From JABHIE01 sp964584805 (lineage in GTDB: Bacteria; Planctomycetota; UBA1135), in assembly GCA_964584805.1 (NCBI GenBank), contig CAZPAY010000006.1, forward strand, positions 1-64,000: DNA of 64,000 nt, in the 5' to 3' direction. Below, piece after piece: positions 42,919 through 50,523 of this stretch; position 1 is the first letter of the stretch; the number at the start of each line of letters is the position of its first letter. The notes beneath the pieces were generated by a model. The model was not told the origin of the DNA, did no database searches, and saw only the letters and a program-made list of their open reading frames with translations. Both the position numbers and the translations under genes were made by a program.

Positions 42919-45068
42919 TGCGCACTTTCCTTTCTAAAGTTCCTGCTCTTGCCCTTGTCGCTTTGGCCGCTTGTGGGCAACCTCACAGTGACACGCGCGT
43001 CATCGTTTTTGGCGTCGACGGCATGGATCCTGAGATGCTTCAAGAGCGTATCGATCGTGGCCTCATGCCTAACTTCAAGGCGCTGTTGGCTGATGGGGGC
43101 TGTACCTTTAACGGGCAACCTCAATTGAGTTTGCAGACGAGTTGGCCTCCGCAGTCGCCTGTGGCCTGGTCTAACTTCATCACGGGTGTTAACCCAGGTA
43201 AGCATGGTTTGTATGACTTCATCCATGTTGATCGCAAAAACTATGGCATCGTTTCCTCCATGTCAGACACTTCTGATGTTGGCAGCGAAATGCATCTGTT
43301 CGGCTACACCTTGCCGCTTTCCGGTGGCGAGCAGACCCTGACCCGTCAGTGGCCCGCTTTTTGGGAAGTCATGGCTGAGGCAGGCGTCCCGGTTGCCGTC
43401 CATCGCATGCCTGCTAATTTTCCGATGAAGGAAACGACTGCAGTTACCTTTCCGGATATGGGCGCGCCAGATTTGTTGGGTGCTGCTTCGGGCAAGGCCT
43501 ATCTCTGGTCGGATGATTTGGTGAATCGCGCTAACAAAGATAGTGATTCATCTTTTGTGCGTACCGTCGAGGTAAATAAAAATCGCCCTGGTCTTTGGAA
43601 GGTCAATACCAAGATGTATGGCCCCGAAAACACCATGCTCGATCAGCGTGAATTGCTCGCTGAAGAGCATGCCGCTCTTGAGTTGGGTAATAAGGTCAAG
43701 GCCGCTCAGTTACGCGGTCAGATGGCTAATGAGCGTGAGGTATCAACACCGATTAGTTTGCGCGTTGATCTGACGGGTGATGCGCCCATGCTCGCTGCCG
43801 AAATTGATGGCGCTTATGGCGTTTGCGCGGAGGGCGAGTGGTCGCAATGGGTGCCGATTGATTTCGAGATGATTCCAGGCTTGGTTTCGCTCTCCGGCTG
43901 GACACGCTTCTTGTTCAAATCCGCTGAACCGTTTGAGGTTTATGCTTCACCGGTTCAGATTGATCCATTCAATCCTGCGATGCCCGTGTCCACCCCCGAC
44001 ACAGCATCGGCTGACCTCGCCAAAGCAATTGGCCCTTATTACACTCAAGGCTTTCCCGATGCTTACAAGTCGTACAAAGCCAACTTGTTGAATACAGGCG
44101 AATTCGTCTCGCAATCCGATACTGTTTTTGAAGAGCGTGCTCGCATGATGGATTATGCGATGGGTGAGTTCGAGAAAACGGGTGGTTTGCTCTTTTTCTA
44201 CACGGGATCTCTCGACTTGCGCTGTCACATGCTTTGGCACTGTCAAGACGACAAGCACCCGCACCAAGAGCCCGCCGGCGAGCACAATGGCGTACCTTTT
44301 GAGCTGCAGATTGACCGCGTTTACAAACAGGTTGACGGCATGCTCGGCGACTTGCTTGTTCAGGTTGATGCCGCTGATGCCAAGCTTGGCGGCCAGACGG
44401 AAGTCATCGTCATGAGTGATCATGGCTTTGCTTCTTTCCGTCGTAAGATGCATGTCAATGACTGGCTCATTCAAGAGGGCTATCTCGTGCTTAAAGAAAA
44501 AGGCGACACCGGCCTGCTCATGGCCACCGGTCATCACGAAGACGGCTCCGTCGACTGGGACACCTCCATTGTCGATTGGTCTAAAACAACGGCTTACTCG
44601 ATTGGCTTTAATAATGTCATCCTGAACCGCGCCGGCCGCGAGGCAAAAGGCGTTGTTAGCGGTGCCGCAGCCGGCGATTTACTCGCCGAAATGCAAACAA
44701 AACTACTCGCTCTGCGCGACAGCGATGGCACGGCCATCCTGACCGCGGTCGAGCCGGCGAGCGCCGTTTTCCAAGGTGAGGCAACTTTCTTGGCACCTGA
44801 CCTGCAATTGGGCTTCAATGTGGGGTATGGTTGCTCCGATGAGTCCGCTTCCGGTACGGTGACGGGCGATACTTGGCTAGTCGACAATGATTCGCGCTGG
44901 TCGGGTTCGCACCTCATGGATCCTGAACTCGTCCGAGGTGTCGTGATGACGCGTGCTCCTCGCGCTCTCTCCAAAGACCCATCCCTTGAGGATATAACGG
45001 CGACTCTTTATGAGGCGTTTCGGGTCGCTCCTCCGGCTGGCACCGATGGTCAGCCCCTCTTTCAGTAA
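42918..45068 (+). CDS. Alkaline-phosphatase-superfamily lipoprotein (AP3)
   Basis: A 716-residue lipoprotein: MRTFLSKVPALALVALAAC, Cys19 lipidated. Metal-site Asp34 lies in GVDGMDP, the nucleophile Ser80 in QSPVAWSNFITG, and SDHGFASF plus GSLDLRCHML supply further ligands. At the C-terminal metal site, where AP1 and AP2 read WSGDHC, this protein reads WSGSHL: the histidine stays but the Asp is Ser. Activity may therefore be altered, or the protein may partner AP2. The start overlaps the AP2 stop by one base. It is followed by 23 bases and the second small ribbon-helix-helix gene. Substrate unknown. Confidence 0.8.
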   Translation: MRTFLSKVPALALVALAACGQPHSDTRVIVFGVDGMDPEMLQERIDRGLMPNFKALLADGGCTFNGQPQLSLQTSWPPQSPVAWSNFITGVNPGKHGLYDFIHVDRKNYGIVSSMSDTSDVGSEMHLFGYTLPLSGGEQTLTRQWPAFWEVMAEAGVPVAVHRMPANFPMKETTAVTFPDMGAPDLLGAASGKAYLWSDDLVNRANKDSDSSFVRTVEVNKNRPGLWKVNTKMYGPENTMLDQRELLAEEHAALELGNKVKAAQLRGQMANEREVSTPISLRVDLTGDAPMLAAEIDGAYGVCAEGEWSQWVPIDFEMIPGLVSLSGWTRFLFKSAEPFEVYASPVQIDPFNPAMPVSTPDTASADLAKAIGPYYTQGFPDAYKSYKANLLNTGEFVSQSDTVFEERARMMDYAMGEFEKTGGLLFFYTGSLDLRCHMLWHCQDDKHPHQEPAGEHNGVPFELQIDRVYKQVDGMLGDLLVQVDAADAKLGGQTEVIVMSDHGFASFRRKMHVNDWLIQEGYLVLKEKGDTGLLMATGHHEDGSVDWDTSIVDWSKTTAYSIGFNNVILNRAGREAKGVVSGAAAGDLLAEMQTKLLALRDSDGTAILTAVEPASAVFQGEATFLAPDLQLGFNVGYGCSDESASGTVTGDTWLVDNDSRWSGSHLMDPELVRGVVMTRAPRALSKDPSLEDITATLYEAFRVAPPAGTDGQPLFQ

Positions 45069-45091
45069 GGCTTTAACAAAAATAGAAAATC

Positions 45092-45289
45092 ATGTTTGGT
45101 GGTAATAAAGTAAAAATTAACAAGGACATCCTCGAGCGCTGCAAAAAGTGCGCGGATGTCGCTGGCTACGCTTCCGTCGAAGAGTTTATCGAGCACATTC
45201 TCGAAAAAGAGCTCAAAGGCATCGAGGGTGGCGGTGATTCCGATGACGCCATCGCTGAGTCCATGCGTGGACTCGGCTACATCAGCTAG
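45092..45289 (+). CDS. Small ribbon-helix-helix-like protein ending in LGYIS
   Basis: A 65-residue protein, MFGGNKVKINKDILERCKKCA onward in outline: a short strand (KVKINKDI), a helix with two cysteines (CKKC), a turn GYASVEE and a helix FIEHILEKEL, then an acidic Gly-rich linker and a final amphipathic helix ending RGLGYIS. Layout and ending match the protein at 37638, although the sequences are otherwise different. The CKKC pair could bind metal or sense redox state. It abuts the next membrane-protein gene directly (TAG then ATG), so they are one unit. It may be a regulator or a small adaptor; not recognised beyond the fold. Confidence 0.65.
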   Translation: MFGGNKVKINKDILERCKKCADVAGYASVEEFIEHILEKELKGIEGGGDSDDAIAESMRGLGYIS

Positions 45290-46198
45290 ATGAAAGGCAC
45301 CTTAATCGTCATGGCGGTCAGCGCTTTGCTGGTCGCATTGAGCATCTTTGCGCCCGGGGTCATCCTTGGGTTGTTTGGATTGTTTGAGCTCGCATTGGGT
45401 TGGGCTGGACCGATTGTCGTCGTGACAGTCATTTCAGCTTTAATCGGCGTGTTGTTTATTCTGTCTTTCCCTCATGTGTCTTCGCAAAAGGGCATCATTT
45501 GGGTCAAGAGCCAGATCAGTTGCAACATTTTGGCGATTCGCTTGTTTGCCGATAATTTGCCGGTTGTGCTCAAGTCGCTCGGAAAAACGCTTAGTTTTAA
45601 CTTCGGCTACATTGGCCTCAACATCTTGCCCATGCTCGTGATGGCCGCGCCGTTTATGGCGGTGTGGTTCGCATTGAATTCAATGTACGCCTTCGAGCCA
45701 TTGCCGGCGGGTCAAGAGACTTTGCTCGTGGCTGAGTTGGCCGACGGCACCGACGCATCCAAGATTGAGATCATTTTGCCGAAGACGGCCGATGGTCAGC
45801 CCGCCTTTGAGATTACTTCGCGAGCCTCACTCAATGATAGTCAGCGCGTTTTGCTCGTGGGTTTGATGCCCCAAGTTGAGGGTGATTATGAGCTTGGCTT
45901 TGCCTACGGCGGTAAGACACTGACGAAAGGCGTCCGTGTTGGGGGCAATGTAGGCGGCTTGGCTCGTGTGAAAACGGCTGATCCATACGGTGATTTTGCC
46001 GATCAAAAAGACCCGCTTGTTTGGTTTGGTGAGCCTGCGTTTGCCCCAGCTGATTTTTTGCAATCGGTGACCGTTGATTATGGGCAGATGAGCTTTGGTG
46101 TCTTGGGTGATGGCGAAATCGGCATTATGTTGCTATTCGTTGTTGTTTCGCTGGCCGTTGGCTTTGCATTGAAAAATAGGATGGGCGTTGTGATTTAG
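45290..46198 (+). CDS. Uncharacterised four-helix membrane protein with a periplasmic beta domain
   Basis: A 302-residue protein I do not recognise. Two hydrophobic helices at about residues 5-30 and 38-60 are followed by a basic amphipathic stretch (KSQISCNILAIRLFADNL). A third helix lies at about 105-128 (LNILPMLVMAAPFMAVWFAL). Residues about 130-270 form a predicted beta-rich extracytoplasmic domain, followed by a last helix at about 275-298. No catalytic motif is visible. It starts on the base after the small ribbon-helix-helix stop and ends the sulfate-activation/AP cluster, so it could anchor or export the product of that system. This is inference. Confidence 0.65.
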   Translation: MKGTLIVMAVSALLVALSIFAPGVILGLFGLFELALGWAGPIVVVTVISALIGVLFILSFPHVSSQKGIIWVKSQISCNILAIRLFADNLPVVLKSLGKTLSFNFGYIGLNILPMLVMAAPFMAVWFALNSMYAFEPLPAGQETLLVAELADGTDASKIEIILPKTADGQPAFEITSRASLNDSQRVLLVGLMPQVEGDYELGFAYGGKTLTKGVRVGGNVGGLARVKTADPYGDFADQKDPLVWFGEPAFAPADFLQSVTVDYGQMSFGVLGDGEIGIMLLFVVVSLAVGFALKNRMGVVI

Positions 46199-46215
46199 TG
46201 TTCTTAGGCTGATTT

Positions 46216-46290
46216 CATACTAAATACGCCGTTTTTCAAAATTTTTATCGACTTCTCTGTCACACGGAGAGGTGGATTACTCTTAGTATG
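46216..46290. promoter_or_regulatory. Inverted repeat upstream of the ECF sigma gene
   Basis: CATACTAA (46216-46223) and its exact reverse complement TTAGTATG (46283-46290) flank 59 bases that include a T-rich stretch and a short TCTC/GAGA stem. AAGGA at 46293-46297 then serves as ribosome site ten bases before the ATG at 46308. An autoregulatory operator is possible. Confidence 0.35.
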
Positions 46291-46307
46291 GTAAGGAACC
46301 TTTCATA

Positions 46308-47039
46308 ATGAGTGAAAACCAGAATACATCCATTCCAAACCCATCGATTCTGCCTGCAGAGGCGCTTAAGTTTGTGATGTCAGTCGGTCCCGCTTCGACG
46401 GCCCTCTGCCGTGGGGCAACGACTGCGTCAACGATTCGCGAAGCCCTCACAACTGGGGTGCCTGTGCGCGACGCCGTTTTGAAATGCGTCCATGAAGCTT
46501 CGGCAGATAATTCGATTCTCTTGGGTGAGTTTTTGATGCATTACATGGGTATGTTGCTTGAGCGTGCTGCTTATCATGCACGCCCCATGCAGCGTGATTG
46601 CTCGGGGCAAGATTTGGCTCAATCCATTTATAAAGATCTATTGCCCACTATTTCAGAACTTGATTTTCAGTCAGAACCCGCGTTTCTTTCCCTTTTGTTG
46701 ACGCGATTGGGCTGGAAAGCCGGAGATCATCAGCGCAGGTCGCGTACTGAGCGTCGTCGTGAGGATTTGCGCGTTGATTACGATGCGACACATGAAACCT
46801 TTGAGGGTAATGGCCCATCTTCGCCATCCATCCTTTCCTCAAAAGAAGAGCTTGAGGCTCTGATGGGTCGCGTGGGTGAGCTTAAGCCAAGAGACCGCAC
46901 CTTGCTCAATTTGTTTTTGGGCGGTAAGTCAGCGCTTCAAGTTGGAGAGTACTTAGGGATTAGCTCCGATGCCGCGCGCAAGAGATTAGAGCGCTTACGC
47001 GAGCGTCTTGAGCCCCATGGGCTTCAGCCTACGACATGA
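46308..47039 (+). CDS. ECF-type RNA polymerase sigma factor
   Basis: A 243-residue sigma-70 family protein. The C-terminal region 4 is clear: LKPRDRTLLNLFLGGKSAL followed by the helix-turn-helix QVGEYLGISSDAARKRLERLRERL that reads -35 DNA. Region 2 is less conserved (about residues 65-150, with a basic stretch RRSRTERRRED). An extra N-terminal segment of about 60 residues precedes it. Its last four bases overlap the start of a Ser/Thr kinase gene (ATGA). This ECF-kinase pairing is well known in Planctomycetota, where the kinase is thought to control the sigma factor in place of a classical anti-sigma factor. An upstream AAGGA ribosome site is unusually good for this window. Confidence 0.85.
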   Translation: MSENQNTSIPNPSILPAEALKFVMSVGPASTALCRGATTASTIREALTTGVPVRDAVLKCVHEASADNSILLGEFLMHYMGMLLERAAYHARPMQRDCSGQDLAQSIYKDLLPTISELDFQSEPAFLSLLLTRLGWKAGDHQRRSRTERRREDLRVDYDATHETFEGNGPSSPSILSSKEELEALMGRVGELKPRDRTLLNLFLGGKSALQVGEYLGISSDAARKRLERLRERLEPHGLQPTT

Positions 47040-49153
47040 TCCCCGGAGAGCATGCAGCTGAGGCCGCCTTTCAAGAGTGGCTTTCTGCCACTTTTATAAA
47101 CGAGTCGGCCAACCCAGACGATTATGTCGCCGATTTAGATCCTCTTTCGCTAGCCCTTTTTCGGGTAAAAGTACAAGAGTACCAAGAAATCCAGGCTTCA
47201 ATTCGCGGGCGAGTTCAGGGTTTATTGCCTGGTGCAGTTTTGGGGGATTACCGACTAATCCAAGAAGTTGGGCGCGGTGGCACAGGCATGGTCTGGGAGG
47301 CTGAGCAGGTTTCCATTAAGAGGCGCGTTGCACTGAAATTGCTTCACCCTTATTTTCAACTTAGCCAAGAAATCCCCGAGGCCTTTTTGCGCGAAGCTCA
47401 AGCTTCCGGTCGACTCGCACACGACGGAATTGTTCGTATCTACAACATTGAGACGGTCGGAACACATCGATTCTTGGTTATGGAATTGGTCCCCGGTGGC
47501 CGTACTTTAGTCGACATCATTCGCGAAACGCATCGATTGGGGACCATGAGTGGGGAGTTTTATGAATGGGCAGCGCACCTTTTCATCGAAGTCGCTGAAG
47601 CCCTGCAAGTCGCTCATAACGCTGGCGTGGTGCATCTTGATTTGAAGCCCGCGAATGTCTTGCTTGACGCGGGAGGGCACCCCAAAATCGCTGATTTTGG
47701 CATTTCGCGTTTACTCGACGGCACGCAGAGTTCACCAAGCAATTCGAGCCATACACCGGAGGGCACCTGGCATTACATGAGCCCCGAACAAGTGGCAGGA
47801 TTCTCCGAATCCGCGAAGCCTGTCTCAGATGTCTTCTCACTTGGGGCCACCTTTTACGAAGTTCTAACAGGCGCTCGTCCCTTCGACGGTGCTACCCCGG
47901 AGGCCATCCGTAATCGGATTCGACTTTATGAGCCGGTTGAGCTAAGGGAAGTTTTGCCGAGTGTTCCAGAATCGCTTGACTTAATTTGCCGCAAAATGCT
48001 GCGTAAGTTGCAAAGCTCACGCTACCCAGACATGGGGGCGATTATTGCCGATTTGAAGGCCTTCCTACGCGGAGAGCCGGTCTTGGTCGCACGAGTATCT
48101 CTCAAAGACCGCGCACGCTTGTGGGTTAAGCAGCACCCCGTCCAATTTGCGCTAATAGGGATGAGCCTCCTACTCGTCTTGCTGATGTCTTTCGCCGCAT
48201 TCAAGCACTGGCTTGTGCGAAACCAACTTGAGCATGCTGTTTATACCACCAGCCCGCTCATGGCTTTGAGCCATGCCGAGAGCCAGTATCGAAATCGAGA
48301 TGAGTTACTCTTATCTTTGCAAGCCCACGAAAACTCCCTCTCGCAAATATCATTCCGCGATGATGTCGAAAAGGCAAAAATGTTGGTGCGACTTGGGCGT
48401 TCTTATCTTGAGCCATTTGAAAGCTGGGCAGATGCGCAAAGAGTGCTCACTCTGGCTCTTGCGTTGGGCGCTCTTCCCCAACCCGAAGCCGATGTCGCTC
48501 GTGTTTTGCTCGCTAAGGCTTGCTCTCGTTTGGCCTTGCACAAGTCAGCCTTAGTCGTAAATGTTTTGGCTGAATGGCAATCGGCATCGCAAGATCAGCG
48601 AGAAGCATTATTGTTACAAGCGCGTAGATCTCATTCAGATTATGCAATCGCTAGAGATTTGCTTCATGATGTATTAAAACAACCCATTGATGGTGAAGAC
48701 CCCGATTCTGTTTTCCGTGCGGCATGGGCCGCCAATCGTTTGGCCGTGATTGACCTTGATTGCCGTCATTTAGACAAGGCAAGAGTTGCCTTACTTGAGG
48801 TTGCCGCTTTGTTGGATAGGCATCAGCAGAATGAAACGGGGCTTTATTTCCTCAATCAACTCGATTTGGCCATTTGCTTCCGCCAAATGGAGAATTTCCA
48901 GCCGGCGAAAGAAGCCGGCAAGAAAGCGCTATCTGGTTACCTCCGGCTGTTCGGGCCAAGCCACCATGAAGTGCCTTACTGTTGGTTCGAAGAGGCAAAC
49001 CTGTGCTATGCAATGGGTGATTTAGAGGGCGCACGATCGGCATTGCAAAATGCTCAACATACGGCACTTTTGAGTACCGGCGCAGGTTCGAGTATTCACC
49101 AGGCGATTCTTAATTGGGGAGCACAACACCAAGCTTGGCTTTCACAGGAATAA
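47036..49153 (+). CDS. Membrane Ser/Thr protein kinase with TPR-like C-terminus
   Basis: A 705-residue PknB-type kinase. The Gly-rich loop is VGRGGTGMV at about 78-86, the ATP lysine is Lys101, the catalytic loop HLDLKPAN contains Asp202, DFG is at 220-222 and SPEQ follows the activation segment. A membrane helix lies at about 371-389, and about 310 residues of helical, TPR-like sequence (SYLEPFESWADAQRVL, KEAGKKALSGYL) follow outside the kinase. An N-terminal segment of about 70 residues may bind the partner sigma factor. The gene overlaps the ECF sigma gene by four bases, so the pair is co-translated and probably forms one signalling unit. The signal sensed is unknown. Confidence 0.9.
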   Translation: MIPGEHAAEAAFQEWLSATFINESANPDDYVADLDPLSLALFRVKVQEYQEIQASIRGRVQGLLPGAVLGDYRLIQEVGRGGTGMVWEAEQVSIKRRVALKLLHPYFQLSQEIPEAFLREAQASGRLAHDGIVRIYNIETVGTHRFLVMELVPGGRTLVDIIRETHRLGTMSGEFYEWAAHLFIEVAEALQVAHNAGVVHLDLKPANVLLDAGGHPKIADFGISRLLDGTQSSPSNSSHTPEGTWHYMSPEQVAGFSESAKPVSDVFSLGATFYEVLTGARPFDGATPEAIRNRIRLYEPVELREVLPSVPESLDLICRKMLRKLQSSRYPDMGAIIADLKAFLRGEPVLVARVSLKDRARLWVKQHPVQFALIGMSLLLVLLMSFAAFKHWLVRNQLEHAVYTTSPLMALSHAESQYRNRDELLLSLQAHENSLSQISFRDDVEKAKMLVRLGRSYLEPFESWADAQRVLTLALALGALPQPEADVARVLLAKACSRLALHKSALVVNVLAEWQSASQDQREALLLQARRSHSDYAIARDLLHDVLKQPIDGEDPDSVFRAAWAANRLAVIDLDCRHLDKARVALLEVAALLDRHQQNETGLYFLNQLDLAICFRQMENFQPAKEAGKKALSGYLRLFGPSHHEVPYCWFEEANLCYAMGDLEGARSALQNAQHTALLSTGAGSSIHQAILNWGAQHQAWLSQE

Positions 49154-49191
49154 TCCTTACGCCTACTTACTAGGTTAGATTTCGTATCCTT

Positions 49192-50523
49192 GTGGGCGTG
49201 AAGCTTTCTACGCGCATATTCGTTGGCATGGTCCTGGGCGTTGGTGCCGGCCTGGCCTTGCAGTCGTTTACCGAAGCCACTTGGGTGACAGAGGTTACAG
49301 CCACCGGCTTTGAGAAAGAGGTCCTCTCGCCCGACTGCGCACGAGCGGCTTGGTTGAGCCCATTGCGCATGATTGCCGATTTGTTTTTGCGGCTTCTGAA
49401 GTTGTTAATCGTGCCGCTCGTTTTGACATCCATTATCACCGGGGTCGCGGGCATTGGTGGCGGCCGCGATTTTGGCCGACTGGGCGGTAAAACCCTACTG
49501 TATTACATGACGACATCCTTGTTGGCAATTGCCACGGGAATGATTGCGGTCAATTTGGTTCAGCCTGGCACCGACGCGAAACTGGGCTTAGAAGTCCCAG
49601 CCGAATTTGGTGAAGGCGTGGAAGGCGGTTTTGGCGATGTGCTTTCCCGCATGGTGCCCGAAAATGTTTTTTCGGCTGTTGGCAGCAACAGCAACATGCT
49701 GCAGATTATCGTGTTCGCTTTGATTTTTGGGTATTTCGTCGCGCGCACGCGTGAGCCGCATGGCCCGCGCATCCGCAATTTTTTCGAGTCGGCGTTTGAG
49801 GTCATGATGCGCATGGCGACAGGCATCTTGTCGTTGATTCCTTATGGAGTGTTTGCGCTCACCGCAAAGGTGGTGGGGGAAACGGGTCTTGGCGTTTTTG
49901 CGCCACTGGCCGGATTTATGCTGTTGGTTATCGTGACCTTGCTTTTGCACGCAATGCTGACTCTTCCGTGCATTTTGAAGTTTGTCGGCCGCATCTCGCC
50001 CATTGCCTGGATGAAAGCCATGTCGCCCGCCTTGATGACGGCGTTTTCGACAAGCTCGTCTTCGATGACCCTACCCGTCTCCATGGAGTCGGCCGAGCAT
50101 CGTGGCGGAGCGAGTAATAAAGTGACATCTTTCGTGATGCCTCTGGGCGCAACCATCAACATGGACGGCACCGCGCTTTATGAATGCGTCGGCGTTTTGT
50201 TTTTGTCCCAGTATTACGCGAGTCATTCACCCGCTTTCGAGCTGACCCTGGGCATGCAGTTTTTCGTGGTCATTACGGCGCTCTTGGCAAGCATCGGTGC
50301 GGCAGGCATCCCGAGCGCGGGTTTGGTTTTGAAAGCAATGATTCTCAAAGCGCTGGGTTTGCCTGATGATGGCGTACTTTTGTTGCTCGCGATCGACCGA
50401 CCACTCGATATGTTGCGCACGGTTGTCAATGTTTGGAGTGATTCTTGCGGTGCAGCGCTGATTGCCAAGTCCGAAGGCGATAAAATCCTAGACCAAAAGC
50501 CTACTGAGCTTTCCCATGGTTGA
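49192..50523 (+). CDS. Dicarboxylate/amino acid:cation symporter (DAACS family)
   Basis: A 443-residue secondary transporter of the glutamate/dicarboxylate fold. It shows the serine-rich hairpin TAFSTSSSSMTLPV near residue 284, the NMDGT motif in PLGATINMDGTALYE near residue 320 that binds cation, and the second hairpin ASIGAAGIPSAG near residue 364. Eight membrane segments are visible. It would import glutamate, aspartate or C4-dicarboxylates with sodium or protons. The start is GTG 49192, with GTG 49198 as alternative. The last eight bases overlap the lon start (ATGGTTGA), so they are coupled, although their functions are unrelated. Confidence 0.92.
   Translation: MGVKLSTRIFVGMVLGVGAGLALQSFTEATWVTEVTATGFEKEVLSPDCARAAWLSPLRMIADLFLRLLKLLIVPLVLTSIITGVAGIGGGRDFGRLGGKTLLYYMTTSLLAIATGMIAVNLVQPGTDAKLGLEVPAEFGEGVEGGFGDVLSRMVPENVFSAVGSNSNMLQIIVFALIFGYFVARTREPHGPRIRNFFESAFEVMMRMATGILSLIPYGVFALTAKVVGETGLGVFAPLAGFMLLVIVTLLLHAMLTLPCILKFVGRISPIAWMKAMSPALMTAFSTSSSSMTLPVSMESAEHRGGASNKVTSFVMPLGATINMDGTALYECVGVLFLSQYYASHSPAFELTLGMQFFVVITALLASIGAAGIPSAGLVLKAMILKALGLPDDGVLLLLAIDRPLDMLRTVVNVWSDSCGAALIAKSEGDKILDQKPTELSHG

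Noticed and set aside
46295..46300. GGAACC resembling an ECF -35 box before the sigma gene
   Set aside because: A -10 at the right spacing would fall inside the coding region. The sequence is better read as part of the AAGGA ribosome site.
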